This document shows, piece after piece, positions 12,696 to 25,099 of a DNA stretch of 64,000 nucleotides; positions within the stretch are counted from its first letter, which is position 1, and each line of letters opens with the position of its first letter. The position numbers and the translations under genes are program-made. A model generated the notes under the pieces. The model worked only from the letters and a program-made list of their open reading frames with translations, made no database searches and was not told where the DNA came from. Location: the NCBI RefSeq assembly GCF_009389715.1, contig NW_024067676.1:1555501-1619500 (forward strand), given 5' to 3'. The DNA comes from Phoenix dactylifera (taxonomy: Eukaryota > Streptophyta > Magnoliopsida > Arecales > Arecaceae).

Positions 12696-12929
12696 GAATG
12701 GGACAGTGGTGGTTTATATATGCCACATGCTTCATGTTATTAAAATAAAAGGGTGGTTGGCTGTCAAAGTTACAAAAATAAATAACTTGATCTAAATGCT
12801 GCTGTCGCCTCTTTGGGCTTCTTGCTTGTGATGTCATTGCCTTGGGCTACTCCGAGGTCATGCCAGGTTTGTAACTGCACAACCTTCCACCTCTCACAGT
12901 TTCTTTGGCAATTGATAGACCCCTCAACG

Positions 12930-13495
12930 GAACAGTACCTAGGTTTGTCCTTGTTTTTTGGGTGCTCCCATCTCTTGGTCGTCTCAAGATGAACTTTGAT
13001 GGCAGCATGGCGATGGATAGGAGGTCCGGAGGGATTGGATTCGTTATCAGAGACTACCTTGGTAGATTGGTTGCAGCAGGTGGCCAATGCACACCAGGAC
13101 CTACTGTAGTTGGGGCAGAGCTTTGGGCAGCCTGAAAGGGCATATCCTATGCGAGGTAGGTGCTCGATGCCGAGCGGGTGCACCTCGAGGGGGATTCATC
13201 TATAGTGATCGATTGGATTTAGGGTGCGGACAGGTATGAAGATGGTTATCCTCTTATTCATGAGACTCGCAGGTTGGTTATAGAGATGGACGAGTTCCAG
13301 GCAGCACATGTCTTTCGGGAGGCGAACAAGGTAGCAGACTGGGTCGCCTTTTATGTTGCACGATATTTCGAGGAGCTTCTTTGAACATCCACAGTAGAGC
13401 TTCCGTCCCCATTGTACGTTTTGCTTTCTTGTGACTTGGCAAGATGTACTCATGTTAGAGCTATATGAATTGCCGTTTTCACAAAAAAAAAAAAG
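12930..13495 (+). mobile_element. 5'-truncated LINE (RNase H end) with 12-bp TSD
   Basis: A 566-base insertion flanked by AGACCCCTCAAC at 12918-12929 and 13496-13507, ending in a poly(A) run at about 13482-13494. It encodes the RNase H (RVT_3) portion: GRLKMNFDGSMA, GGIGFVIRDYLGRLVAAGG and, in another frame, AAHVFREANKVADWVAFYVA. A stop codon after AELWAA and frame changes make it dead. The near-perfect duplication suggests a fairly recent insertion. Confidence 0.88.
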
Positions 13496-13513
13496 AGACC
13501 CCTCAACATTGAC

Positions 13514-13936
13514 AGCTCGTTTGGCTATCGAAAAAAAAAATCTCTTGAAGTTTTTAAAGAAGAGAGATAGAAAAGTAACATACTTAAGAGAATAAAATTT
13601 TTATATTTCATAAAAAAACAAATCTATGGAAAACATGAAAAAACTATTTTTTTATTGATTGGAAATTAAAGTTTTTTTAATTTTTCAAAATATTTCTAAG
13701 CCATCAAAATCTATACATAATTTTTTTTTTCTTTATTAAATATATAGCAGGTATTTCATATATTTTTTTAGAAAAATAGATGCTCAACTAAATATTAGCC
13801 ACTTTAAAATATGTTTCTTTTTTTTTGAACAATCAAGCATGCCAAAAAAATTTTCCCAGCTTTATATTTTCAGAATTTATTTTTTTAGAAAAAATATTTT
13901 ATTGAGAAAAAAAAAATTTGCGAACCAAATGAGTCA
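13514..13936. mobile_element. Possible AT-rich MITE
   Basis: The ends AGCTCGTTTGGCTATCG and GCGAACCAAATGAGTC form an imperfect inverted repeat of the GCTC-TTTGG type common in plant MITEs. The inside is very AT-rich and non-coding. No clear target-site duplication was found, so the limits and family are tentative. Confidence 0.4.
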
Positions 13937-14514
13937 TAATAGATTGGCAACATCTAGCATCTTGACAATAGAATTTGGTGGGACTATAATTGACAGGTTT
14001 TGCTGCCAGCCAAATTTAGCTCTGTGATGAAGTTGGCATGAAGTCGTTGTTAATATAAACTTCCGGATGATGTGTTATAATTATTAGAAAGGACAAGGCA
14101 ATAAACTTTGGCGAGCTACAAGAGCCATCATCATCCTGCTGTAGTTATAAAGTATTGCGCAAATGTGGTCATCTATGGTTCACTCTTGCACCTGGTGGAA
14201 GCCGCCACTTTGTAGGGAAATCAGTTCTCATTGTCGGAAGAAGCATGCAGTAGATAATTATGAGGGATCATTTCAGAAAGAGTTCAAAGAGAATTACTAA
14301 ATTACTGGAGAACCACTTTTTGGAGAAGCACCATGAAGAAGCTTTGAAGAGCAAGAGAATCTCTGTTATAAAAGTATCACCTCCTCTTGTAGCTTATCTT
14401 ATTAATTCTCCACTGATTTCTTCTATGGTCCTCAGCTGGGAGGAAACAATGCAGGTTCCATTCTTGTCAACCACTATGACTTCAAATGGACAAGCAAATA
14501 ATCCCTTTATATTA

Positions 14515-15285
14515 TTATTAAATATCATTATATAAATATTTAATAAAAATATAATATTTTTATAATATAATCATATAACAGAATATAATAGATTATCTTT
14601 TATATTAGTAATGGTATATTATAATATTATAATAATAATATAAAATTATTATCATAATAATATCAAATTATGATTGCAATAATACATATATGTCCATATA
14701 TATATATATATATTACTATAGCATTGTTACTATTTTAGTATTATTATTATTTTTAATATTATTACTACTATTAGTAGTATTACTATTATTAAAACTATTA
14801 CTATTTTTATTATTTTTTGGTATTATTACTATTGCTATCATTAGTACTATTACTATTTTTTAGTACTATTACAATTGTTATAATAATAATTATTATTTTT
14901 GGTAAACCAGCGTCTCACTACATATGGATATGAGTATGCTAGGATGAGTCACAAGGCCCTAAGGGATGGGGCCAGTGCCATCCCATAGGATACAATTATT
15001 ACTTTTAGTTCTATCGCTATTATTAGTAGTACTATTACTATTTTTAGTATTATTATTATTTTGTATTATTACTATTTTTAGTACTATTACTATTTTTTAG
15101 TATGATTACTATTTTTGGTGCTGTTTCTATTTTTAGTATTTTAGTATTTTTAATTTTTTTTACTTTTTAAGTATTTTACTATCATTGCTGGTATTACTAT
15201 TTTTAGTATTATTACTATGATTAATGCTATTACTATTTTTAGTGATATTCTTATTATTAGTAGTATTACTATTTTCAGTTTTCTG
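14515..15285. repeat. ATT/TAT trinucleotide-rich low-complexity block
   Basis: A long degenerate run of TATTAT and TACTATT words, probably an aged microsatellite. A non-repetitive island at about 14905-14992 (GC-richer, unidentified) interrupts it. There is no array of equal spacers, so it is not a CRISPR-like structure. Confidence 0.85.
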
Positions 15286-16428
15286 GCAAAGCCAAAAAAA
15301 AGTTCTTGATTTTTTATCAAATGCCACTATATCATTCAAAAACTTTATTAAATGGAGCCTTAGTCTTGATCAAACTAGACCTAATCTGTGCAATTCTGAC
15401 CCCCTTGCACCCAAATATAAAGCTTGGGCCATGCAATGTTAAGTGAGGAAAGCAAAAGGAACAAGCAACAAATGCTTTCACTCGAGCAAGAGATGGCCAT
15501 TTGCTATATCAATCTCTTTTGTACGGATGTGCACGTTTTGTCTTCAAGGCATGACTGCCAACTTTCCAAGGCTATTGGCGAGGAAATTGACAGGCCTGTG
15601 CTAGCTTTTGCATGTATTTTCCGCAAAAGACCATGGCCTAAGTCCATAGGCAACAAAATTAACCCCAAACCATTTAACAGAAAATAAGGCTGCAGCTTGT
15701 CGCAATCAAGCTACATAACTAGAATTGTGTTGTTATTACTTTCACTCAAAAGAATATTATAATCATTTTATTTTTGACAAAGCCTCCATGCCTTAATTTC
15801 ATATCATCTCCCTTTTTGATCCATTACGTCGATAAGCTTTGAACGAGAGATCAAAGATTGTTACATGGGGCTAGCTAGTATGCTAGAGTTGTTTAAAAAT
15901 TTAAACCATTAACTTTTTCACCTAGTCATTTGTATCAATTCATCAATCTCCCACTAATGATTCTACTTAGGATTAAATCTCACATACGATCGATCATCAA
16001 CATTTAATATTTTTTTTTTCCCTCCGAGCCATGTTATATGGCTATTGTAACACCTACCTGAATAGTGTGTACAGAACAAAAAGAACCAAAATTGCAAACT
16101 AACTTGCATCATCTTAAAAGAATAAAACATTGCTTAAAAATAAAAAAGGAATAAAACAGCATGAGGGCTTTCTATTAAAACAAAGAGCACATAGAACTCT
16201 CCATCAAATAATAACAGTTGTACAAATAAAAGAATCCAATACTTCTTTTATTAATTTCCACCTATTCAAGAGAAGAGGAAGCAAATAAATCCTACTCCTC
16301 TCTTTACTCAGAGACAGAGAGAGAGAGAGAGAAGGGACATCACTCCCACTGTCCCACAGCCTTTTTTTTTCTTCAATATCTCTGCATCCCTTCTCTCTTC
16401 CACAACTTCATACAACCAAGATTACAAA
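15286..16428. other. Spacer and 3' flank of the pectin methylesterase gene
   Basis: No supported gene. A short (GA)n run lies at about 16311-16334 just beyond the esterase stop codon. The two pectin genes converge across this 4.4-kb gap. Confidence 0.5.
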
Positions 16429-18988
16429 CTAGTGCACCCTGCCGGCCTCCGTTTCTGGTAGCAGCCCTGGAATATAGGGCACACCTGTGGGCTTAAGCCA
16501 TGAATTCCCTTGGATGAACTGCTCGACTGTAAACTTCTGCGCATGGCTGTAGTCTATCTTCTTGTACCCCTTCCACGCGACCCTTTTGGCGATGGCTGCC
16601 CCCGGGCCGCGGTTGTCGACCTCGGCGTAGAAGCATGTATTAAGGCCGAAGTCCCCTAGCCATGGCAGCCACCCTTGCGGGTGGATGAAGTCATCAATCT
16701 GAGACTGCACGACCAAGGTCCTCGAGTATGGCTTCCATGGCCGGCCAAGATACGATGGATTTCTGGCGCGGAGCGGTAGGTAGTCAGGGTCGGCGCCGAT
16801 GGTGCAGTTGTGGAGGATGATGGCGGTGGCCTCTCGCCTGTCCTTCCTGCCGCTTGCCGTCACGATGCATTGCTGGTTCGCCAATGGCTTCCTCACTCGG
16901 ATGATGCAGTTCTGGAAGATGGAGGCCGCGTCGCCGAAGATGAAGTCGATTGTGCCGGTGATGGTGCAATCCCGGTAGAACTGGCGCTTCGTATGGCTGT
17001 AGAGCGTGTCCTGAAAGCCGTCCATCTGGCAGTTGTAGAAGATTGAACGGTCGGATTGTACCCGCAGGGCAACGGCTTGGTGTTTTTCCGCACCCGCAGA
17101 GTTTTCAAACCCAAGGTTCTTGGCGATGAACCCATCTCCCACCACAGCTTTTTTATCAACAAAATCGACGTGATTAGAACTACCAAACATGCATGTACGA
17201 CTCTATCTATCAAGTGTTGTTAAAAGAGATCGAGCATGCACTAGCTAGATACAAGAACGTAATATATTAACTCAAGAAGCTTTTTCCATAAATTGATATC
17301 GTTCTTTAGAGTTTGTATCGCATCGATCTGATCTTCAAAATTCGAAGATTAAGTTAAATAGGAGTGTTTTAAAGATAATCTTGCAAGCAAAAGAGACAAA
17401 AGTTCCTTTTACCAACAATCAATTTAAACCAGGTTATATATGATTCTTCCTTGATGTTTTGATTACTATTTCCCTTGAAAGTCATGGCTAAAAAGTGCTG
17501 AATTTTCGACATTTCTCTTTATTATTAACCTACAAAGGTCTAGTATCTTAACAGTTCTATCTGAACCGAACTACCCTACCCAATAGTTCAAGTTTCAGAT
17601 CGAATTAGTTTTATGAAAATTTCTTTAACATCTAAAGCACGAAAATCTTTTAAAATCCAATAGTACGTACACATGGAGACATGCATTTCATGTCCATAGT
17701 CAGCTTTCTATTACCTAATATTATTTAAAGAATCTAAAAATCATTCAAAAAGAATATAATTAATATATAGACAAAAAAAATAGATAAATTGATAGACAGA
17801 CAGATATATATAGATAATTATCTTTTATGATAATATACAAGTTGCTTACATATGTTAATACCAGGAATCATTCAAACCCGAGTAGTAGCAAATAGCTTGA
17901 ATTGTAACGAATTGCTTACCGAAAGTTGCAGTCTTGAAGGTTGTTGTGCCGTCGATGTAATTCAAGTTTCCGGTGATCCTCGTCTTGGTTGGGCCATCCC
18001 CGATCATCATCACATTCATCATACTTTTATCCAGCCACACCTGCTCCTTGTACACTCCTTCCTTGATATATATCACGAAGATCGAATTGCTATTCTTGGG
18101 GATTGCACCAAGTGCTTCTTTTATGGTTTTGTAGTTTCCACTCCCATCCTGAGCTACAATTATATTTGGCTTTATCTGATCCGCTGCAAGGGCGAGGAGC
18201 CTTCTCTTCCCATTTGCCACCCATGAAGGGTACTCGCCGCTCCCCTCTTCCTCGTGCGAGAGAAACCTTCTCTTGAGGAAAGGAACCCGGACTGTGGAGA
18301 GCACCGAAGAAATCTCATCGATGATGGCAAGAGCATTGCTTGTTAAGGCTTGGGAGCTATTCAATGCCTCCCTCATGGACTCCGCGGCATCTCCGGTTAT
18401 GTTCTCAAATCCATCGAGGCACGTCTCTTGGTACGTGACTGCAGCACTGAGCCAAATCTTGAGGTCGTCGATGACATCATCGACGTGATTCATATCGAGT
18501 TGGCCAAACTTGGTGAATGAGTTCCTGAGTTCATCAATGGCGTAGTCAAGGAGTTTCTTGCAGTCATCGAGTGCATCGGAGGTCCGTGGGTCCTTCGCAG
18601 TCGCTTGGAGCACCGATGAATGGTCGAATGCATCACGAATGTAGCTGATCGTGACGTTAAATGCGGCCTCTACAAGCACCTTTGGATCGCTCGCGTTGCC
18701 TGCTGCTTTGGTGAGAGAGCTCTCGCATATCTCCTTATAATCCGTTGGTTGGCAAATGGATTTGATTGCCTTCGACGTGGTAGTAAAACCACTGCTATCA
18801 GAGGAGCCACCCTTGGAAGAATTGTAGCGCGAGACACCGATCACGGCCCCGACCACCATGCAGAGGAGGATTGCCGCCGAGCCACCAATGATAGCGAGCT
18901 TCTTCTTCTTCTTCTTTTGGCCTGCATTGCTCGATGGACCAGAGATTTGTCCATAACCTTCCGAGGACATCTCTTCACCGTGGTTCAC
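16429..18988 (-). CDS. Pectin methylesterase with inhibitor-like pro-domain
   Basis: Two exons, 18988-17920 and 17147-16429, joined phase 1 (TTCG|CT), give 595 residues. The enzyme removes methyl groups from cell-wall homogalacturonan. A Lys-rich N-terminus is followed by a membrane/signal-anchor segment at about 31-53, then a PMEI-type domain (about 75-230; SICQPTDYKEICE start), a processing motif RRLL at 262-265, and the catalytic beta-helix domain (about 275-590). Catalytic-site residues are present: Q380 (HQAVALR), Q402 and D403 (GFQDTLY), D424 (TIDFIFGD), R492 and W494 (YLGRPWK). It looks fully active and is of normal group-2 (type I) length. The intron (17148-17919) is at the usual place for this family, before VVGDGF. 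It lies tail to tail with the GH28 gene. Confidence 0.96.
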
Positions 18989-19340
18989 AAGGTCACTATC
19001 TCTGGGGTTTCCCTTTGGTTTTGGTTTTGGAGGAGAGATCTTTGGAAGAACCCAATGGAGGGGAAAATAGTTTTAAAGAGAGGGAGAGAATAGAATAAAG
19101 GGTGGTTGGGGTTGGGCTCGGAAAAGAATAGCGAGTAGAGGGGAGAGCCACAGGAGAAAATAGAGAGCCGTTAGGAGAGCCTAATATTTGGAAGGACAGG
19201 AGAAGAAACATTTGGTCCGCCCGTATGGAGTGGCTCAGGTGATCCGAGTAAGGTACACGGTCAACCATAATTGTGCCCAAATAGAAGTTAGTTGCCGTAT
19301 CAGCAAAGTTATATTTATCTTTTAGGCAATGCTACGGTTA
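18989..19340 (-). promoter_or_regulatory. 5' flank of the pectin methylesterase gene
   Basis: Purine-rich on the plus strand, hence CT-rich in the direction of transcription, as in plant 5' leaders. No distinct TATA box was identified. An A tract lies at 19344-19365. Confidence 0.35.
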
Positions 19341-19529
19341 CTCAAAAAAAAAAAAAAAAAAAAAATTAATTCTCCATTCTCTCGAGATGACTGTAGTATA
19401 ACAAAAAAATATTACAAAATTTAGCCTTAGACCTAAACTATATTAATTTTTAGTCAAGCCTCGAGCCAGGGCACCTATTTAAAATTTGACTTTTTGTGCC
19501 CAAGCCTGCCTCATGATCAGCTCTATATA

Positions 19530-19795
19530 TGACTCATAGCTAAGAAACAACCACTACACAAATCTCAAAACATCCTAAATACTTTCATTCGTCTGCCTAT
19601 ATGAATTTCAAAGCATCCTTAGTATATGATCCATATTTAAGGACTACCTACTGCACTTATCTCAAAGCACTTCGAACCCCTTCATTCAACTGCATGTATA
19701 GATTTCAAAGCATCCTTAGTGTATGGCCCATAGTTAAGGATCACTAATCGCACATATCTCAAAGCACTCCAAACTCCTTCATTTATCTCCACTTG
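19530..19795. repeat. 97-bp tandem repeat, about 2.7 copies
   Basis: The phrase ATCTCAAAGCA recurs at 19562 (one variant base), 19659 and 19756, exactly 97 bases apart. Between them lie TTTCAAAGCATCCTTAGT and related blocks. Units differ at many positions, so the array is old. Confidence 0.85.
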
Positions 19796-21033
19796 GAAGA
19801 GGGAAGGAGCATTTTGGTCATTTGCAATGGCAGGCTAACATTGTTTGCTGGTTGGGGAGCTGCAGGATTAGCTTGAAATGATTTCGAAATTTGAATGATC
19901 AGTTTGAAACTTTTTAAAGTTAAGAGCTAGAAAAAGTCCAAGGTTGAGGAGGTGTTATTATAATTTTTTCTTAAGCTATAGCTAAACCTATATCATTTTT
20001 TTTTACTAATGTAATTGAATTGAATGGCAAGAAACTCCATGAGATATAATACAATCGAAGTTGAAAAAAAAATCTTCTTATCAAAAGAGCAATATAATTG
20101 ACAAAACAGCAGGGTGCTATCCTATTGCTAAATGAATTAAGCTATAATCTTTTCTTTTGAAAAGAGAGATCCATTTGCACTATACTTAGATAATTCCAAC
20201 AACTTGAAGATGCACTACTCATAAATAATACCTAAAACCACTAGTTGCTAATTAGAAGGATATGATCATTGAGATAAATCTAAGTTATCCTTTTTAATAA
20301 CATCTCAAATGAGATCTCTCCTTTTCCATTAAAAAAACTAATTAACGAAGTGCTCGAAGCTTCCCATCGTCGACATACTGTGAAATTTACTTATGTTATT
20401 ATCTTTCAGAAATACAATTGGATGGTATTATGGATATGGAAAAAGCTCACTCTTAGATTACAGAAAGTTTTATGCGGTAACCTATGGATGATGGCATTTG
20501 TTAGATCATATGGCATCCAATCATGTACCCTTTTTATTTGCACTTACAAGCTACAAACCTAAAGATAATATTCACCTTGCCCATCGGAAGCAACACTATA
20601 ACTAGGCTCCCAAACTTCATGACCTCTAAGCTTTTCCTCACCATGACAGCCACATTATCCCTCCTTGTCATTCTCCCAACCCTACCTGGGTGCGCTCAAG
20701 AACTTGCCTGCCTTCTCTGTGGTGGCGCCAAAATACCATACCCTTAAAGCACGAGCTCCAACTACGGTGATACCGACTCCATACTATACTGCAACAACAA
20801 CGTGCATGCTTGAGTTTCTCTCAGTTGGTGTGATTCCTCTTCGAGTCCTTAGCATCAATCCAAAAGCTTAAAGATGAAAGGATGTATGCAACCCTACAGA
20901 CCTTTTCAAAGGTGGTCTAACAACTAATGAGAGCTCTCTCCATTCAATATATCCAACCGTAAGCAATGAAACCATACTACTCTCACCATTGAATTGGTTT
21001 TCAAACTGCCTTTGGAGGAAGTTCAAGGAGATC
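19796..21033. other. Intergenic spacer without recognised gene
   Basis: AT-rich. Short ORFs at about 20350-20870 have no recognisable family and no splice context. Nothing else can be supported. Confidence 0.5.
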
Positions 21034-21042
21034 GAAGGAGGG

Positions 21043-21221
21043 GAGAAATTATATCCTACACCATATGCACCATGGCACTGCACCATGCCAATCACATATG
21101 CTCATTCTTGTGGAACCCATTCATCAAGCGCTTATCTCGGTGATTGGCTGATAGAAATGCGTGCTTGTGATTGGTGTGGTGTACCATCACATCGTGCACA
21201 TAGTGTAGGATATAATTTCTT
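21043..21221. mobile_element. Near-palindromic MITE with 9-bp TSD
   Basis: A 179-base element flanked by GAAGGAGGG at 21034-21042 and 21222-21230. The ends are long inverted repeats: AGAAATTATATCCTACAC followed by YATRTGCAC on both arms, with weaker pairing inward to CCAATCACA. Hairpin-forming and non-coding. The 9-bp duplication suggests a Mutator-like parent. Confidence 0.85.
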
Positions 21222-21520
21222 GAAGGAGGGAGCGTGTGCTGAAACACACTTTGTTGCACTTACTTGAAGGACTCAATAATAACCTAGGATTGGGATTAGG
21301 GTCGGAGGGTGTAGTACTTATACTAGTATGGCGGACATAGACCCTAATGATCATCCAAGCTTGTGGAACCATGGGATTGAACTATAGTGGGTGCCACGAT
21401 GATTTTGATTCAACTTCACCAAATGGTTCCTTCTTCATGTTCGGCTTGTGGCTTTTTGTGTTTGCATTTTTTTGTGTATGTTCATGCTTTCCGCCTTCAT
21501 CTTAGGGCTCTCATGTTGTT

Positions 21521-21655
21521 AGGACCTACGCGGGAGTATGTCTAGTCCCAATTCAACTATGCAATAAATAGATCCTAAGCATTTATACAAAATCAAAGTA
21601 TTTAAGTAGTATCTTTTGGCTAGTCTTTTTTTAGACAAGGTCCTAAATTGTTACA
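21521..21655 (+). repeat. Unclassified dispersed repeat, copy 1
   Basis: About 135 bases similar to 29160-29302, sharing TAGTCCCAA, CTTATACAA, GGCTAGTC and AAGGTCCT in the same order and spacing. The family is unknown; it might be a transposon end. Confidence 0.55.
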
Positions 21656-24600
21656 CATGTCTTATGCTTATGTATAGTATTAATAAATGTAATATATGAA
21701 TATAAAATCATTTCTTCTCTCTCTAGCTAGTCCATGCCATGTAACCTATAAAAAGATGATCCTTGAGTCTTTCTCTCTCTAATTAGGTCATGCCAAATTT
21801 CAAGTTATTTAAATCTTATAATATTAATGATTTTATAGGAACAAAAAAATGTGCTGACTCTTTCCCTCCCTTCTTATAATATTAATGATTCTATAATATA
21901 AAAATATGTGACTCTCTCCCCCCACCCCCCTCATCTCTCTCACGCACATGCATGCGCTTATATGCATGTGTAGACACAACACGCGTGAGATTATGTCATG
22001 GGCTAACTTAACAAAAATCTTGCTAGGTTAATCATTACTAAGGCAAAGGAGCATAGGTGTATGTTACTAATTTGAAGGTCAGGCTTGGACCTACAAACTA
22101 GGTTGGAAAGAAATTTGAGCTTGGATTGTTGTTTGGCCCTGAAGAGCTTGGGACTAGGCCTGATCTTCGATCGGGGCATGACCTGGCATTATGTCGAACT
22201 AAAGTAATGGCCAGAGGTCTAACTTGGGCTCCATGCATTTGATAGTCCGATCCATACAATTAGAATTGAGTCACTATCTCAATGTTAAACCTTCGATGGC
22301 TCGATCATTAATTTTCTAATCCCTATTCGGCTATTCACATGTAACTTACTCTCGTCCAGTCTGGTGATCCTTCCCATCATCCATCTTGATCTCTCATTGC
22401 CCCTTCGATCATCCCACCCACGATTCCAAGCAAGGCAGATGAGACAGTCCTCTTATAGGTAGTCAAGCATCACCTCTCTTTCTCTCATCGACAATACTAA
22501 TCAGGCATCTCTAGTGTCTACTTCCTACCCCTCTCTCTCTCTCTCCCTCTCTTTATGATCTCCCTCTTCCTATCTGCTTCTCGATGTAGCTTGCCTTCGG
22601 CTTGGCTCAAATCCGGCCCAAAATTCACGTTAAGCTCAAGCTATGATTTTTTTAAAAATAAAAATTTTGGCCTAGGCTCAGATCAAAGCTTGAAAAAAAT
22701 TTTCGAGCTAGACTTGGATATTGGCATGTCCCGTTCAGAGTCCCACCTTATACCCAGTAGTCTAAATAGTGCAAAAAGAACATAGCAAAGAGTAAAAATG
22801 AGTAGCTCGGTTCCCATACCCATGTTAAGAAAAGTGCAAAACTAATAAATGGAGGTTAGCTAGTTAAATGGGTGAGGTTCAGGTCAGCTAAGTTGGCTGT
22901 AGGTCAAGTTCAGGTCAAGCTAGCATGGAAAGACATTTTATATGGCCTTGACCCAACCTAGCCCAACTCAACTTTACCTATTGCCAACCCATTTGAACTA
23001 ACTAAATAGTTAGGCTAGGAGTTTGGCTGCATCTATTAGGTGCCGCGTTTTCCTAACAAGCTGGGCTCTAATTGGGCTGATTTTGACATTTCAAGCACTT
23101 ATAGTATAGATTAATCTCCAATTAATACGAGAAAAAAGTTTAAGAAAAATACAGGAAAAAATGGGACATTTGGTTACAATCAAGATTCAAGATAGTTTCT
23201 GTGGTCTAATAACAACTTCATAATGATTTGCCTAGAAGTTTGATGTCATTAATTTGAAGGTTCGAGTTTAGCCCCAAAATCTAAGGCATAGCTATAAATG
23301 TGAGCAGGCTTAGGACCTTTGTCAATCTCTATGGTCTAACTTGACAAACCTTATTAATCCAAAGCATGGAGAACTAGGTTTAAGTCAATTACATCCTTTT
23401 GGACACTTGATATTAGGCAAGGATGAATGTGCATTCTAGCTTGTTCCGCGACATGGGATCCGATAAGTTGCTTTGTTCCCCCTTAAACAAAGAAAGTCTT
23501 ATCCACATTGCAATTATTTAGGTCTAGCTTTCCAGAGGTGCACTATATAAGAGCATAATTCAAAACATCTAGTTATTAAACATGGGTGTGACCACTAAGG
23601 CAAACCGTACGTCACGACAAGTCGTATAAATTAACGTGTAGCTACACACAAAGATCACTAAAAAATGCTGAAAATGCATAAATAGTGCACTGTCCAAAGA
23701 TAGAATCCAAGATATCTGGCTATTAAATACGGGTGTGACCACCAGGGCAAATCCTAGTTTGCGACGAGATGTATAAATTTAGGTGTAGCCACATACAAAG
23801 GTCACAAGAGAATGCTGAAAATGCATAAAATATAAGGAGATAGATGGATGAGTAAAGAATTAGAGCAAGCATTTATCTAATAGATTGCTTAATAAGGCTC
23901 CTATGCAAAAATTCTTATTAGTATTAATCATTTTCATTTTTTATCTTTCTCTGAATAGGGTTGGAATTGGGCCGAGCTAGGCCAAACCACTTCCTTGTTG
24001 GGCTCGCCTTTTGGGCATTGGGTTGGGCCTAAGCCAAAGGTTTTTTTTTTTTTTTTTTTTTGGGACTCAAAATCATTGCTTGAGCCCAACGTGTCCCCAA
24101 GCCTAGGCCCAATATCGGATAAGCCAGGTTGGGCCAAAAGGTTAGGAGGACCTAATCGGCCCAACTGACCCAAAATTTTGGCAGGCTTTGAGCCAAGCCC
24201 TAGCCTCGCTTCATCCATTGAATGGGGGATATCAAGAGACATATCACGTAGAGTGAGAGAGCAGTAGGGACAAAGGATACTTGATTAACACTGCTGATAA
24301 GAGGAAGAGAGGTGGTGCCTAATTGCCAACAAGAGGAGGGCTTGCTTGCCCTATTTGGAAGAGTAGGTGAGGCAACGAAAAGTTATGAGAGGGGTGATGG
24401 ATGAGAGCAAGGAGTAGGTGAATAGCCGAATAAGGATTAGGGAATTAGGGATTAGGCCATCAAGGATTCAAGAATCCGACTTAGTGAGATAGTGACTAAA
24501 TTTTAATTGCTCGAGATAGACTCTCAAAAGCTCAGATCACATGTTAGACCTCAAACAAATAACTTGGTTGGATTAAGAATAAAGTTGGGCCTTGAGCCAG

Positions 24601-24735
24601 GTTAAGACTTAGCACCAAGCTCAGCTCAAAATTCTTTCATATTTTGTTTGTAGGTTCAAGCCCGACTTGCACAATCTCGACTTAGCATATGGTTTGAGTT
24701 AATTAAAGCTGGCCACTCATTCATTTGCAGCTACG
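21656..24735. other. Repeat-rich intergenic spacer
   Basis: No gene. Two diverged tandem copies of a 147-base unit lie at about 23555-23835 (ATTAAA-ACGGGTGTGACCAC phrase at 23575 and 23722). Stretches rich in GGGC/GCCC words near 22590-22700 and 23950-24240 resemble decayed MITE ends of the kind seen at 39.8 kb. A T tract lies at about 24041-24062. Confidence 0.5.
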
Positions 24736-24752
24736 TTGGTTGAGGGTGCTTT

Positions 24753-25082
24753 TTTTTTTTATGGTAAATAATAGGAGGGGAGGGGGAGAGGCAGAACCCC
24801 ACCCGCATAGCAGTTTCCACTGGGCCTCCCTTCTATCAAAAAATATTCGATGCGGATCGCAAGTTTCCGCGTGCCCTTCCCAACCTGTGGAAAACTCCAC
24901 TGGGCCATCCACGTGTGAGTACGTCATCCCAGCGTCACCTTAGTACTGATGGAAGGAAAGCATATCCACACAGAGTTATTCAGGCGTGAGACATGCGGTC
25001 TCCTGATTTAATCGATAGCTGCACATTTCGAACCCGGACAACTCGAATGGAGTCCAAATTTTTTTACCACCAGACTACCATA
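24753..25082 (-). mobile_element. tRNA-derived SINE, complete, 17-bp TSD
   Basis: About 330 bases on the minus strand. Reading from 25082, an A box (GGTAGTCTGGTGGTA) and a B box (GGGTTCGAAATG) form a tRNA-like RNA polymerase III promoter. A body follows with GACGTACTCACACGTGG and GGCCCAGTGGAAACTGC, then a poly(A) tail (T run at 24750-24760). It is flanked by TTGGTTGAGNGTGCTTT at 24736-24752 and 25083-25099, with one mismatch. It belongs to the same family as the copy at 49.1 kb. Confidence 0.9.
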
Positions 25083-25099
25083 TTGGTTGAGCGTGCTTT

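Noticed and set aside
12905-13135. A host gene with an RNase H-like domain
   Set aside because: The frame starts before the insertion border and stops early; the sequence lies within a LINE copy with a 12-bp duplication and poly(A).
14515-15285. CRISPR-like or ordered repeat array
   Set aside because: The words are degenerate ATT/TAT repeats without unique, equal-length spacers. It is an aged microsatellite, and CRISPR arrays are not expected in plant nuclear DNA.
20350-20871. A gene made of neighbouring short ORFs
   Set aside because: Frames are short, overlap only partly, and show no family resemblance or consensus splice sites that would join them sensibly.
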